This document shows positions 34,536-42,324 of a DNA stretch of 64,000 bases, piece after piece. Position 1 is the first letter of the stretch; every line of letters starts with the position of its first letter. A program made the translations under genes and the position numbers. The DNA lies in assembly GCA_905478325.1 (NCBI GenBank), contig CAJQIB010000008.1, forward strand, positions 186,001 to 250,000, read 5' to 3'. The notes under the pieces are model-generated. The model saw nothing but the letters and a program-made list of their open reading frames with translations. It ran no database searches and was not told where the DNA came from. Source of the stretch: an uncultured Flavobacteriales bacterium (GTDB lineage: Bacteria; Bacteroidota; Bacteroidia; Flavobacteriales_D; Sanyastnellaceae).

Positions 34536-36341
34536 TTAGCGCTTGCCGTGTTCCGTCCAAAGCTGTTCAAAAGCTTCCCAAACTGAGGCAACAGAAACGT
34601 CAAGTCCTGTCGATTTATCCACGTTTGTGGCGACAAGCCAGCGAGCCTGCTTTCCGACCGGATGCCATCGCTGAGGCCAAGCAGGGGCCTCATGGCCGTA
34701 CAAACCAACGCAAGGCGTGTCCAAAGTCGCCGCAAGGTGCAAAGGGCCGGTGCTCGAAGCGAGCAAGCCATCTGCAGACTGAATCAATGAGATCAACTCC
34801 CCCAACTTCAATTGCCCCGTCACATCCACAAGATTGGGGTGGTTCATGGACCGCAAACTCTCGATGGTTTTTCCTTCAGCGGAGGTCCCCGTGATCAAGA
34901 CACGACACCCCCGTTGCAAAAACCACTCTGCAGCTTCTTGGTAACGAGCGAGCGACCAATTGTTGGCACTACCAGCGGATCCCGGGTGCATGATGACACA
35001 GCGTTGGTCCGAGTCGAGCCATGTTGACGCCCCTGTTATCGCGTGTTGCGCCAACTCCCAAGGCACAACATTCCATTTGCACAAGGCCGACCATTCTTTG
35101 GGGTCTTCTGGCACAATCAATCCCGGCTTAAACCAACCGGGCGTTAAATGCAACCGATACAGCAGATGCAATCCATGCCACGTTTCATGCTTACCTGAGC
35201 GTTTCCGCGACTGCCAAACCCGATGTGTTAACATCCGAATTGTCAGGAAGCGCCTGCCGGTACCGATTCGGATTGGAGTCTTGGCATCCCGCACGGCTCG
35301 CACTACCGCTGGGTCCGGATACGCCAAAACAACGGCATCAAACCCCGTCAAGTCGGGAGGAGAAACGGGGTCCCAAATCAATACCTCATCTACAGCATCT
35401 GCTATTTCTGCAACAGGAGCAGCATAGGTCCGCACCAACAATGTCACTTGGATTTCTGAAGCAGATTGCTTTAACCAGCCAGCCAACGGAAGCGTCAAAA
35501 CCAAATCTCCAATGGCATCTGTTCGTGCAATCAAAACACGCTCTACTTTCGCTTTTCCCGCCTTCTGTAATAAGCGTTTGCCACGAGCAACACGATGTAC
35601 TTTGCGGTACTTGTGCAAGGTAGCGCGAGCGCTCATGTATGCGATCGTCCATCCTGTCGCACCGTCCTTCCATCCTCCTTTCAATACGCTTGTTTTCACC
35701 CATTGAAAACACGCCTTCGCACCTCGAATCAAGGGCCAAGATGCCCATAACCCCCCGGTGTACGAGGCTGCAGCGATATCTGAGAAGTAATCTATTTGCC
35801 GCTCATGGTCTTCCAACGAATGGTATGAATGATGCAGCAAATCCCCTTCAAGATGCCCTTCAGAACTGGGTTGCAACAATGCCAATCGGTCGTGCGGATT
35901 CTCTCCTCCCCAAGCGGCGGCATCTCGTTTCCATAGTCTCAACTTGCAATCGGGATACCAACCGCTATGCCGCACCCATTTTCCGCAATACGATGTCAGT
36001 CGATTGAATCCGTAAGCCAAATGAGGCGGATCAATAGACGCCTTCCACAAGAGCAGGGCTTGTTTTAGCTCATCACTCAATGATTCATCGGCATCCAAGG
36101 AGAGCATCCAAGAACCCTTGGCTTGTTTCCAAGCCCAGTTCTTTTGTTCTACATGTCCTTCAAAGGCATGAGATATGAAGACGGCACCCCGCTCTTCACA
36201 CAATGTCCGTGTGGAATCTGTCGACCCGGAATCCACGACAACAACCTCATCCGCCACGTCTGCCAGGGAGTCTAGGCAACGCGCAATGTTGCGTTCTTCA
36301 TTGAACGCGATGATGACTGCTGATAAATAGGGCTTGTCCAT
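34536..36341 (-). CDS. Fused GT2 glycosyltransferase - GT9 heptosyltransferase-like protein
   Basis: One 601-residue chain with two complete glycosyltransferase modules. Residues 1-250 are GT2 of the WaaE/KdtX kind: AVIIAFNEERNIARCLDSL, VVDSGSTDSTRTL, the DxD region LSLDADESLS and WVRHSGWYPDCKLRLWKRD. Residues 266-601 are GT9 (ADP-heptose:LPS type): VLIARTDAIGDLVLTLPL, MHPGSAGSANNWSLARY, then SSTGPLHLAATLDTPCVGLYG. These are normally separate neighbouring genes. The frame is uninterrupted and a linker of about 15 basic residues joins the modules. The product probably adds two successive sugars to the lipopolysaccharide core on the cytoplasmic face. Exact donors are unknown. Confidence 0.9.
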   Translation of the reverse strand: MDKPYLSAVIIAFNEERNIARCLDSLADVADEVVVVDSGSTDSTRTLCEERGAVFISHAFEGHVEQKNWAWKQAKGSWMLSLDADESLSDELKQALLLWKASIDPPHLAYGFNRLTSYCGKWVRHSGWYPDCKLRLWKRDAAAWGGENPHDRLALLQPSSEGHLEGDLLHHSYHSLEDHERQIDYFSDIAAASYTGGLWASWPLIRGAKACFQWVKTSVLKGGWKDGATGWTIAYMSARATLHKYRKVHRVARGKRLLQKAGKAKVERVLIARTDAIGDLVLTLPLAGWLKQSASEIQVTLLVRTYAAPVAEIADAVDEVLIWDPVSPPDLTGFDAVVLAYPDPAVVRAVRDAKTPIRIGTGRRFLTIRMLTHRVWQSRKRSGKHETWHGLHLLYRLHLTPGWFKPGLIVPEDPKEWSALCKWNVVPWELAQHAITGASTWLDSDQRCVIMHPGSAGSANNWSLARYQEAAEWFLQRGCRVLITGTSAEGKTIESLRSMNHPNLVDVTGQLKLGELISLIQSADGLLASSTGPLHLAATLDTPCVGLYGHEAPAWPQRWHPVGKQARWLVATNVDKSTGLDVSVASVWEAFEQLWTEHGKR

Positions 36342-36433
36342 GTTCTAAATGACAGTTGCAAGTTACTGCGCTGAATCCATGAAGTTTCCAACGAGGACCT
36401 TGCAGCCACAAATTGAGCGCTTAATTTTACAGC

Positions 36434-37717
36434 ATGAATGTTCTTCTGTTGGGAAATGGCGGCCGGGAGCACGCCATCGCTTGGAAACTGAGTCAATCCT
36501 CTTTGTTGCGCACGTTGCACGTGGCACCAGGCAATGGTGGTACCCGGAGTTTAGGGACATCTGCTGATCTGGACCCGATGGATTTCCAGAGCGTAGAGCG
36601 CTACATCCGAAAAAATCAAATCGACTTGGTTGTTGTCGGGCCCGAAGCCCCCCTCGTCAATGGCATTGCTGATTATCTCGAGGACAGTAAAAAGGTCAAC
36701 GTGAAAGTGGTTGGCCCGCGAAAGGCCGGAGCATTGTTGGAAGGCAGCAAGCGTTTTGCAAAGGAGTTCATGCACCGCCATTCGATTCCAACAGCACGCT
36801 ATGGCAGTTTTAACAACACACAATTGGACAAAGCCGTGTCATTCTTAGACACCGTTTCTCCCCCATATGTTTTGAAGGCAGATGGATTGGCTGCGGGCAA
36901 AGGTGTCGTCATTACGAGCTCCAAACAAGAAGCCAAGGACACCTTGAAGTCCATGCTTCTAGATGGGGCCTTTGATGGTGCGGGGAGTGAGGTTGTCATT
37001 GAAGAGTACTTGGATGGAAAAGAAGTGAGCATGTTCGCCATTACAGATGGTAGAAGATTCCACTTACTCCCGTCGGCCAAAGATTACAAACGTCTTGGCG
37101 ATGGGGATACAGGGCCAAATACGGGGGGGATGGGAGCCATCTCTCCGGTGCCATTCTTAACCGAAGAATTTCAAGAGAAGGCCCTGAATCAAATCATCAT
37201 TCCAACCATTAAAGGGTTGGAAAAGGAAGGGATTCCTTATGTCGGATTCCTCTTTTTTGGATTGATGAAAGTGGGCAGCGACCCCTTTGTCGTTGAATAC
37301 AATTGTCGATTGGGTGACCCTGAAACAGAAGTCATTCTTCCGCGCATTAAAAGTGATTTACTTCACCTTTTTGACAGCCTCTGCTCAGGCCTTCTTTCAG
37401 AATACGACCTGGTGGTTGACGATCGAGCAGCAAGCACCGTTGTTTTGGCCAGCGACGGGTATCCTGGGCCTTATGAAAAAGGGAAAGAGATTAAGTTCTC
37501 GGATGATATTGACACCATCGATGGACACATCTTTCATGCCGGCACACGTGAAAACCGAAAGAAAACCTGGACCAATGGTGGGCGCATTCTAGCCCTAACA
37601 GGTCGTGGAAATGACTTAAAGGAAGCCGTCAAGAACAGTTACGCGCTCAGAGAACGCGTAAACTTCGAAGGGTGCTTTTCAAGAACAGACATCGGTCGTG
37701 ATGCCTTGGAGGATTGA
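36434..37717 (+). CDS. purD: Phosphoribosylamine-glycine ligase
   Basis: The second step of purine synthesis: ATP-dependent joining of glycine to phosphoribosylamine. It has 427 residues with the ATP-grasp layout. The N-terminal domain has VLLLGNGGREHAIAWKL and VVVGPEAPLVNG, the ATP-grasp core has LKADGLAAGKGVV and EEYLDGKEVSMF, then GPNTGGMGAISP, and the metal-binding VVEYNCRLGDPETE. The start ATG is at 36434, 92 bases divergent from the glycosyltransferase gene. purQ follows three genes later, so purine genes are loosely clustered. Confidence 0.96.
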   Translation: MNVLLLGNGGREHAIAWKLSQSSLLRTLHVAPGNGGTRSLGTSADLDPMDFQSVERYIRKNQIDLVVVGPEAPLVNGIADYLEDSKKVNVKVVGPRKAGALLEGSKRFAKEFMHRHSIPTARYGSFNNTQLDKAVSFLDTVSPPYVLKADGLAAGKGVVITSSKQEAKDTLKSMLLDGAFDGAGSEVVIEEYLDGKEVSMFAITDGRRFHLLPSAKDYKRLGDGDTGPNTGGMGAISPVPFLTEEFQEKALNQIIIPTIKGLEKEGIPYVGFLFFGLMKVGSDPFVVEYNCRLGDPETEVILPRIKSDLLHLFDSLCSGLLSEYDLVVDDRAASTVVLASDGYPGPYEKGKEIKFSDDIDTIDGHIFHAGTRENRKKTWTNGGRILALTGRGNDLKEAVKNSYALRERVNFEGCFSRTDIGRDALED

Positions 37718-37726
37718 GGGGCAATT

Positions 37727-37748
37727 GGAAATGCGGTATCCCGCTTCC
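37727..37748. terminator. Weak hairpin between convergent purD and DUF6341-like gene
   Basis: GGAA-AT-GCGG / TATC / CCGC-TTCC: eight pairs with a 2-base bulge in a 32-base gap between convergent genes. There is no T-run. It is placed where a shared terminator would be expected. Confidence 0.35.
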
Positions 37749-37749
37749 A

Positions 37750-37938
37750 TTATACCAGACCTCCCTCTTGCTTCGCTTTTTGCGTGTACTTCTTTTGCAA
37801 ACGCAGCCAAAAAGCTAGTCCAATGAACCCCAAGAGGATGACCACCGAGTTGATTGGATCACTTATCGGAACCAGCACGGTCTCGAAGGTCCATTCGATG
37901 AATTTTGCTACTGGGGTGATGATTTCTTGCGTGTTCAT
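37750..37938 (-). CDS. Small single-helix membrane protein (DUF6341-like)
   Basis: A 62-residue protein from ATG 37938. An amphipathic start NTQEIITPVAKFIEWTFETVL is followed by one transmembrane helix (about 29-44, NSVVILLGFIGLAFWL) and a basic tail ending QKAKQEGGLV. It resembles the short DUF6341 proteins encoded by Flavobacteriia beside a DUF6427 gene, the divergent arrangement found here with a gap of only 32 bases. Function unknown. The extension upstream of ATG 37938 would overlap the neighbour's start region and is not used. Family assignment is from memory of neighbourhood and shape, so moderate. Confidence 0.7.
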   Translation of the reverse strand: MNTQEIITPVAKFIEWTFETVLVPISDPINSVVILLGFIGLAFWLRLQKKYTQKAKQEGGLV

Positions 37939-37970
37939 GGTAATCGATTCGGCACAAAAATAAGCATCCC

Positions 37971-38957
37971 GTGGTATCCATCCTCCGTTCAAACCAACCG
38001 ATTGCTTGGCTCATTGTTCCGGTGACCGGTTTGTTCTGGTTTTTACTCACAATTTGGGGGACAAACACCGCTTTTTTATCCCTCGTAATTCAGGCAATCG
38101 GAAGCCTCACAATTGCAAGTATGGCGCACCGAGTTTACGTGCGCTATGGATTTGTAGAACGCGGAGACCCTGCACTTGCATGGCTTTCCATGGTCTTGCT
38201 ACTCCTGCTTATGCCACAAGAAACGTTGGCGTCTGCCGCCCGTTCTTGGCTGGCATTGCTCTTGCTTTTGGCTGCAGTTGATCAAATCCTTCAGGTGCAT
38301 CGTCAAACCTCGACCAGTGGATTGCAATTCCGAAGCGGAGCCCTCGCATCCCTCTCCACCATGCTCGAACCGCTTCATTTCGGGTTCGTTTTGGCCATGC
38401 TAATTGTTTTGAGCATATCACGTCCCTTCATATTCAGAGAATGGTCGATGATGGTGATCGGACTTGTTTGGGGCATCGCAATCGCCCAAGCCGTGAGCGC
38501 TTTTGGCCCTGACTGGGGGGTGTCCATTCGCGAGACATCTGAAACGCTTAGCCTGCAGGGGTATAGAACCCGCTGGATTTCTCCGCATTTTGCACGCCTT
38601 TGGCTCATCGTCCTCTCCGTTTGGGGAGGCGGCATCTTATTACGTGAAAAGACGAAAGTGAGCCTTCGCGCTCACACCACCCGTACACATTTACTCATTC
38701 TATTCTGGGTCTCACTGCTTCTCGCGAGTCTTATTCAACCGACTTACCTCCCGTTCGTTACAGACGACATCCGCATTGCTTTTAGGGGACAATCCTACGG
38801 AACATTGGACAAGTTCTTAGCTGTAGGTGCCGCTTTTGGCGTCGTCGGACTCGTTCCACAGACTCGCCGACACCGTGGATTATCTGCAAAGGCTGACACC
38901 TTTCGTTTGTTGGTGATTCTCGGGAGTTTGTTGATTCTTTTTATGCCCTCTCTTTGA
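37971..38957 (+). CDS. Polytopic membrane protein (DUF6427-like)
   Basis: A 328-residue inner-membrane protein with eight or more hydrophobic helices and hardly any soluble part (e.g. IAWLIVPVTGLFWFLLTIWG at 11-30, then pairs near 67-90, 130-155, 200-220, 238-255 and 302-325). It starts at GTG 37971. It resembles DUF6427 proteins of Flavobacteriia, which occur with a small DUF6341 gene and near purine genes. Function unknown. It is followed 34 bases later by purQ on the same strand. Confidence 0.68.
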   Translation: MVSILRSNQPIAWLIVPVTGLFWFLLTIWGTNTAFLSLVIQAIGSLTIASMAHRVYVRYGFVERGDPALAWLSMVLLLLLMPQETLASAARSWLALLLLLAAVDQILQVHRQTSTSGLQFRSGALASLSTMLEPLHFGFVLAMLIVLSISRPFIFREWSMMVIGLVWGIAIAQAVSAFGPDWGVSIRETSETLSLQGYRTRWISPHFARLWLIVLSVWGGGILLREKTKVSLRAHTTRTHLLILFWVSLLLASLIQPTYLPFVTDDIRIAFRGQSYGTLDKFLAVGAAFGVVGLVPQTRRHRGLSAKADTFRLLVILGSLLILFMPSL

Positions 38958-38991
38958 GGCACGATTGGAAGTCTTTCCCGAACTTCGCCTC

Positions 38992-39684
38992 ATGAAATTT
39001 GGTGTCGTAACATTCCCAGGATCCAACTGCGATATGGACATGGTCCATGCCTTGGAACATGATTTAGGTTTTGAAGTCGTGCAGCTTTGGCACAAAGACC
39101 GTGACTTACAAGGTGCTGATGTCATCGTACTTCCAGGCGGATTTAGTTACGGTGACTATTTGCGAAGTGGTGCCATCGCACGGTTTTCCTCCATCATGGA
39201 GCCCGTTGTGGCACACGCTAAAAAAGGAGGACGCGTCTTTGGTGTTTGCAATGGCTTTCAAATTTTGTGCGAAGCGGGGCTTCTTCCAGGAGCTTTGTTA
39301 CACAACGAGAGCCAGAAGTTCATTTGTCGGAATGTCCATTTGAAGCCGGTGTCTCGGATCGCCTCAATCTCTGCTGAATTGGACCCTTCGAAACCACGGA
39401 TGATTCCGATTGCGCACGGTGAAGGGAATTATCACATCTCCGCAGATGGCTTGAAAGCCTTGGAAGATCAGGATCAAATCCTGTTCCAATACTGCGACGA
39501 AAAGGGCAAAGTCAACCCCTGGTCCAACCCCAACGGGTCCATGCACAACATCGCCGGTGTAGCCAATGAACAAATGAACGTCTTTGGAATGATGCCACAC
39601 CCCGAGCGCGCCGCTAGTGAAGATCTCGGCAACACCGATGGCGCAGCCATCCTAAGCGGGCTGGTTGCATTGGCAGAGGCCTGA
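38992..39684 (+). CDS. purQ: Phosphoribosylformylglycinamidine synthase, glutaminase subunit
   Basis: Supplies ammonia from glutamine for FGAM synthesis in purine biosynthesis. The 230 residues from ATG 38992 are the class I amidotransferase type. The N-terminus KFGVVTFPGSNCD, GGFSYGDYLRSGAIA, the nucleophile in VFGVCNGFQILCEAGLLPGAL and the His-Glu end GMMPHPERA are all intact. It is the free-standing small PurQ, so a separate PurL and PurS are expected elsewhere instead of the large fused enzyme. It follows the DUF6427-like gene by 34 bases. Confidence 0.96.
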   Translation: MKFGVVTFPGSNCDMDMVHALEHDLGFEVVQLWHKDRDLQGADVIVLPGGFSYGDYLRSGAIARFSSIMEPVVAHAKKGGRVFGVCNGFQILCEAGLLPGALLHNESQKFICRNVHLKPVSRIASISAELDPSKPRMIPIAHGEGNYHISADGLKALEDQDQILFQYCDEKGKVNPWSNPNGSMHNIAGVANEQMNVFGMMPHPERAASEDLGNTDGAAILSGLVALAEA

Positions 39685-39746
39685 CGCAGCGTTCATTATG
39701 TTGGCAAAATGGCTTGCTCCTTGCGGCACGCCGAACAAGAACACCT

Positions 39747-39754
39747 TAGATTTG
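39747..39754 (+). promoter_or_regulatory. Candidate -7 box (TAGATTTG) for dxs
   Basis: An exact TAnnTTTG match in the 102-base gap before dxs, 33 bases from its ATG. A TTG lies about 23 bases upstream of it, near the accepted distance for the -33 element. It is a plausible promoter start for the dxs unit. Confidence 0.4.
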
Positions 39755-39786
39755 TTGGAATCGTCAAACCGTATTGGCTCTGAACC

Positions 39787-41736
39787 ATGAAATCCTTCCC
39801 TGCAGGCCCTCATCTCTCTCGTATCCAGACTCCTGCTGATTTACGCAGTCAATTTGATCAATCGGATTTGCCCGTTATCTGTGACGAACTCCGTCAGTTT
39901 ATCGTGGATGTAGTTTCAGAGAAAGGCGGGCACTTTGGGGCGAGCTTGGGAGTAGTGGAGTTGACTGTCGCTTTGCATTATGTGTTCAATACGCCCGAAG
40001 ACCAACTGGTTTGGGATGTAGGACACCAAGCTTACGGCCACAAAATCCTTACTGGGCGACGCGACACGTTTCACACCAATCGCGAATACAAAGGACTTTC
40101 AGGCTTTCCAAAGCGATCGGAAAGTCCGTATGACACATTTGGCGTAGGCCACAGCTCAACGTCCATTTCTGCTGCATTGGGGATGGCTATGGCCAGCAAG
40201 ATTGATGGCAAGAATCAGAAACAACACATTGCAGTCATTGGCGACGGCGCCATGACAGCAGGTTTGGCATTCGAAGGGTTGAACCACGGCGGTTCTGAAG
40301 ACACCAATTTATTGGTCGTTTTAAACGACAATTGCATGTCCATTGATCCGAACGTCGGCGCGTTGAAGGATTACCTGACAGACATCACGACGTCCAAGAC
40401 ATACAACAAGGTCAAGGATGAGGTTTGGCACCTTCTCGGACGTATTTCAAAATTCGGTCCCAATGCTCAAGCCATCGCGCAAAAAGTGGAAGCCGCTGTC
40501 AAGTCCGCCTTGCTCAATCAATCCAATCTTTTTGAATCCCTCAATTTTCGCTATTTCGGCCCCGTAGACGGTCATGATGTCGAGCATTTAGCACAAATTC
40601 TTGAAGACATAAAGCACATTCCTGGACCAAAACTACTGCACTGCGTTACAACAAAAGGGAAGGGGTACGCTCCGGCAGAAGCAGGGAGTCCAACCACGTG
40701 GCACGCACCAGGTTTGTTCAATAAAGAGACGGGTGAAATTGTTCGAGTCAAGAAAACCGAGCCACAGCCTTCCAAGTTTCAAGACGTATTCGGTCACTCC
40801 ATTATTGAATTGGCCAAGATGGATTCGCGCATTGTTGGCGTCACGCCAGCCATGCCCTCAGGATCGTCTTTAAAGTTTATGCTCGAAGAGATGCCTGACC
40901 GTGCCTTTGACGTCGGCATTGCAGAACAACATGCTGTTACATTTAGCGCAGGCTTGGCTACGCAAGGAAAAGTACCTTTCTGTAATATTTATTCTAGTTT
41001 CATGCAGCGCGCGTATGACCAAGTCATTCATGACGTTGCAATCCAAAATCTTCCTGTCATCTTCTGCCTTGACCGCGGAGGGGTTGCTGGAGCCGACGGA
41101 CCGACGCATCATGGCGCATATGACATGGCGTACATGCGGTGCATTCCGAATATGGTTGTTTCCGCACCCATGGATGAAATTGATTTGCGAAATTTGATGT
41201 TTACCGCATCACAAAAACACTCCGGCCCCTTCTCGATTCGATATCCACGAGGTGCCGGAACCATCATAGATTGGAGACAGCCCTTTGAGGCGATCACGAT
41301 AGGGACAGGTCGCAAATTAGAGGCCGGAGAAGACATTGCAATTTTGACAATCGGCGCCATCGGAACGCAAGCAACAAAAGCAATCCCTTTATTGAAAAGC
41401 CGTACGATTTCAGCTGCACATTATGACATGCGCTTTGTCAAACCATTGGACGAAATGCTGTTGCACGAAGTCTTCGGTTCTTTTGATGAAATCATTCTTG
41501 TAGAAGATGGCTGTGTTTTAGGTGGATTTGGAAGTGCGGTCATTGAGTTCATGGTAGACAATGGATATCGCGCACAGGTCAAGCGATTGGGATTGCCTGA
41601 CCAGTATGTCGAACATGGCACGCAACAGGAATTGTATGCAGAAAACGGATACGACACCCATGGAATCGTTGAAACTGCCGTTGCCATGATGGAACAAAAA
41701 AACAACCGGCTCACAGCCATTCAAACGGCTGGATAA
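39787..41736 (+). CDS. dxs: 1-deoxy-D-xylulose-5-phosphate synthase
   Basis: A thiamine-diphosphate enzyme condensing pyruvate and glyceraldehyde 3-phosphate, the first step of the MEP isoprenoid pathway; the product also feeds PdxJ. It has 649 residues. Visible features: GGHFGASLGVVELTVALHYVF, DVGHQAYGHKILTGR, the ThDP motif GDGAMTAGLAFE ... NDNCMSI, the central DVGIAEQHAVTFSAGLA, and the C-terminal transketolase domain with VEDGCVLGGFGSAV. ispG and uppS of the same pathway are elsewhere in this window. The DUF2480 gene follows by 8 bases. Confidence 0.97.
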   Translation: MKSFPAGPHLSRIQTPADLRSQFDQSDLPVICDELRQFIVDVVSEKGGHFGASLGVVELTVALHYVFNTPEDQLVWDVGHQAYGHKILTGRRDTFHTNREYKGLSGFPKRSESPYDTFGVGHSSTSISAALGMAMASKIDGKNQKQHIAVIGDGAMTAGLAFEGLNHGGSEDTNLLVVLNDNCMSIDPNVGALKDYLTDITTSKTYNKVKDEVWHLLGRISKFGPNAQAIAQKVEAAVKSALLNQSNLFESLNFRYFGPVDGHDVEHLAQILEDIKHIPGPKLLHCVTTKGKGYAPAEAGSPTTWHAPGLFNKETGEIVRVKKTEPQPSKFQDVFGHSIIELAKMDSRIVGVTPAMPSGSSLKFMLEEMPDRAFDVGIAEQHAVTFSAGLATQGKVPFCNIYSSFMQRAYDQVIHDVAIQNLPVIFCLDRGGVAGADGPTHHGAYDMAYMRCIPNMVVSAPMDEIDLRNLMFTASQKHSGPFSIRYPRGAGTIIDWRQPFEAITIGTGRKLEAGEDIAILTIGAIGTQATKAIPLLKSRTISAAHYDMRFVKPLDEMLLHEVFGSFDEIILVEDGCVLGGFGSAVIEFMVDNGYRAQVKRLGLPDQYVEHGTQQELYAENGYDTHGIVETAVAMMEQKNNRLTAIQTAG

Positions 41737-41744
41737 CCCGAACC

Positions 41745-42260
41745 ATGGAAGAGGAAATTCGCAACCGAGTCGATGAAAGTGGTCTTGTTTCACTCGACCT
41801 CGGCGATCTTCTGCCACAGTCTCCCATTGTCTCTTTTGACTTACAAGACCACCTTTGGGAAGGCTTTATTCTTCGCGAAAAGCCTTTCCGAGAAATGCTT
41901 AAATCGCTCAGCGAATCTGACTTTTCAGGACGCATAGTCGCCCTGTATTGTTCGACCGATGCTGTGATTCCAGACTGGGCATGGATGCTCGTTACCTCCC
42001 ATTTGACCCTCCTCAAAGCCCACGTTTTAATCGGAAGTCAAGAAGAGGTTCGCTCACAACTGTTGATTGCCAACATCGACGCGATGGATCCAAAGCCTTT
42101 TGTTGGAGCACGCATTGTCATCAAAGGATGTTCAGAAGCTGGCGGACCTCATGCACTTGGGCAAGTCATCAGAAAACTTCAACCCGTTGCTCGCTCGATT
42201 ATGTACGGTGAACCGTGCTCTACAGTCCCCATTTACAAGCTACCAAAAGCTTCAAGCTAG
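41745..42260 (+). CDS. DUF2480 family protein
   Basis: A soluble 171-residue protein with no signal peptide. The DUF2480 pattern is clear: IVNRVDESGLVSLDL-like N-terminus, DLQDHLWEGFILREKPFREML, IVALYCSTDAVIPDWAWMLV and a C-terminal region KPFVGARIVIKGC ... VPIYKLPK. The family is almost confined to Bacteroidota and has no known function. It lies 8 bases after dxs and 64 before polA on one strand. The cysteines (CSTD, KGCSEAG, GEPCST) might bind a metal, a speculative point. Confidence 0.82.
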   Translation: MEEEIRNRVDESGLVSLDLGDLLPQSPIVSFDLQDHLWEGFILREKPFREMLKSLSESDFSGRIVALYCSTDAVIPDWAWMLVTSHLTLLKAHVLIGSQEEVRSQLLIANIDAMDPKPFVGARIVIKGCSEAGGPHALGQVIRKLQPVARSIMYGEPCSTVPIYKLPKASS

Positions 42261-42324
42261 GCCTACAGAATTGCAACATCTGAGGTAACTTCGAAGGGAC
42301 ATCCATTGATGATGCCCTGACCAC

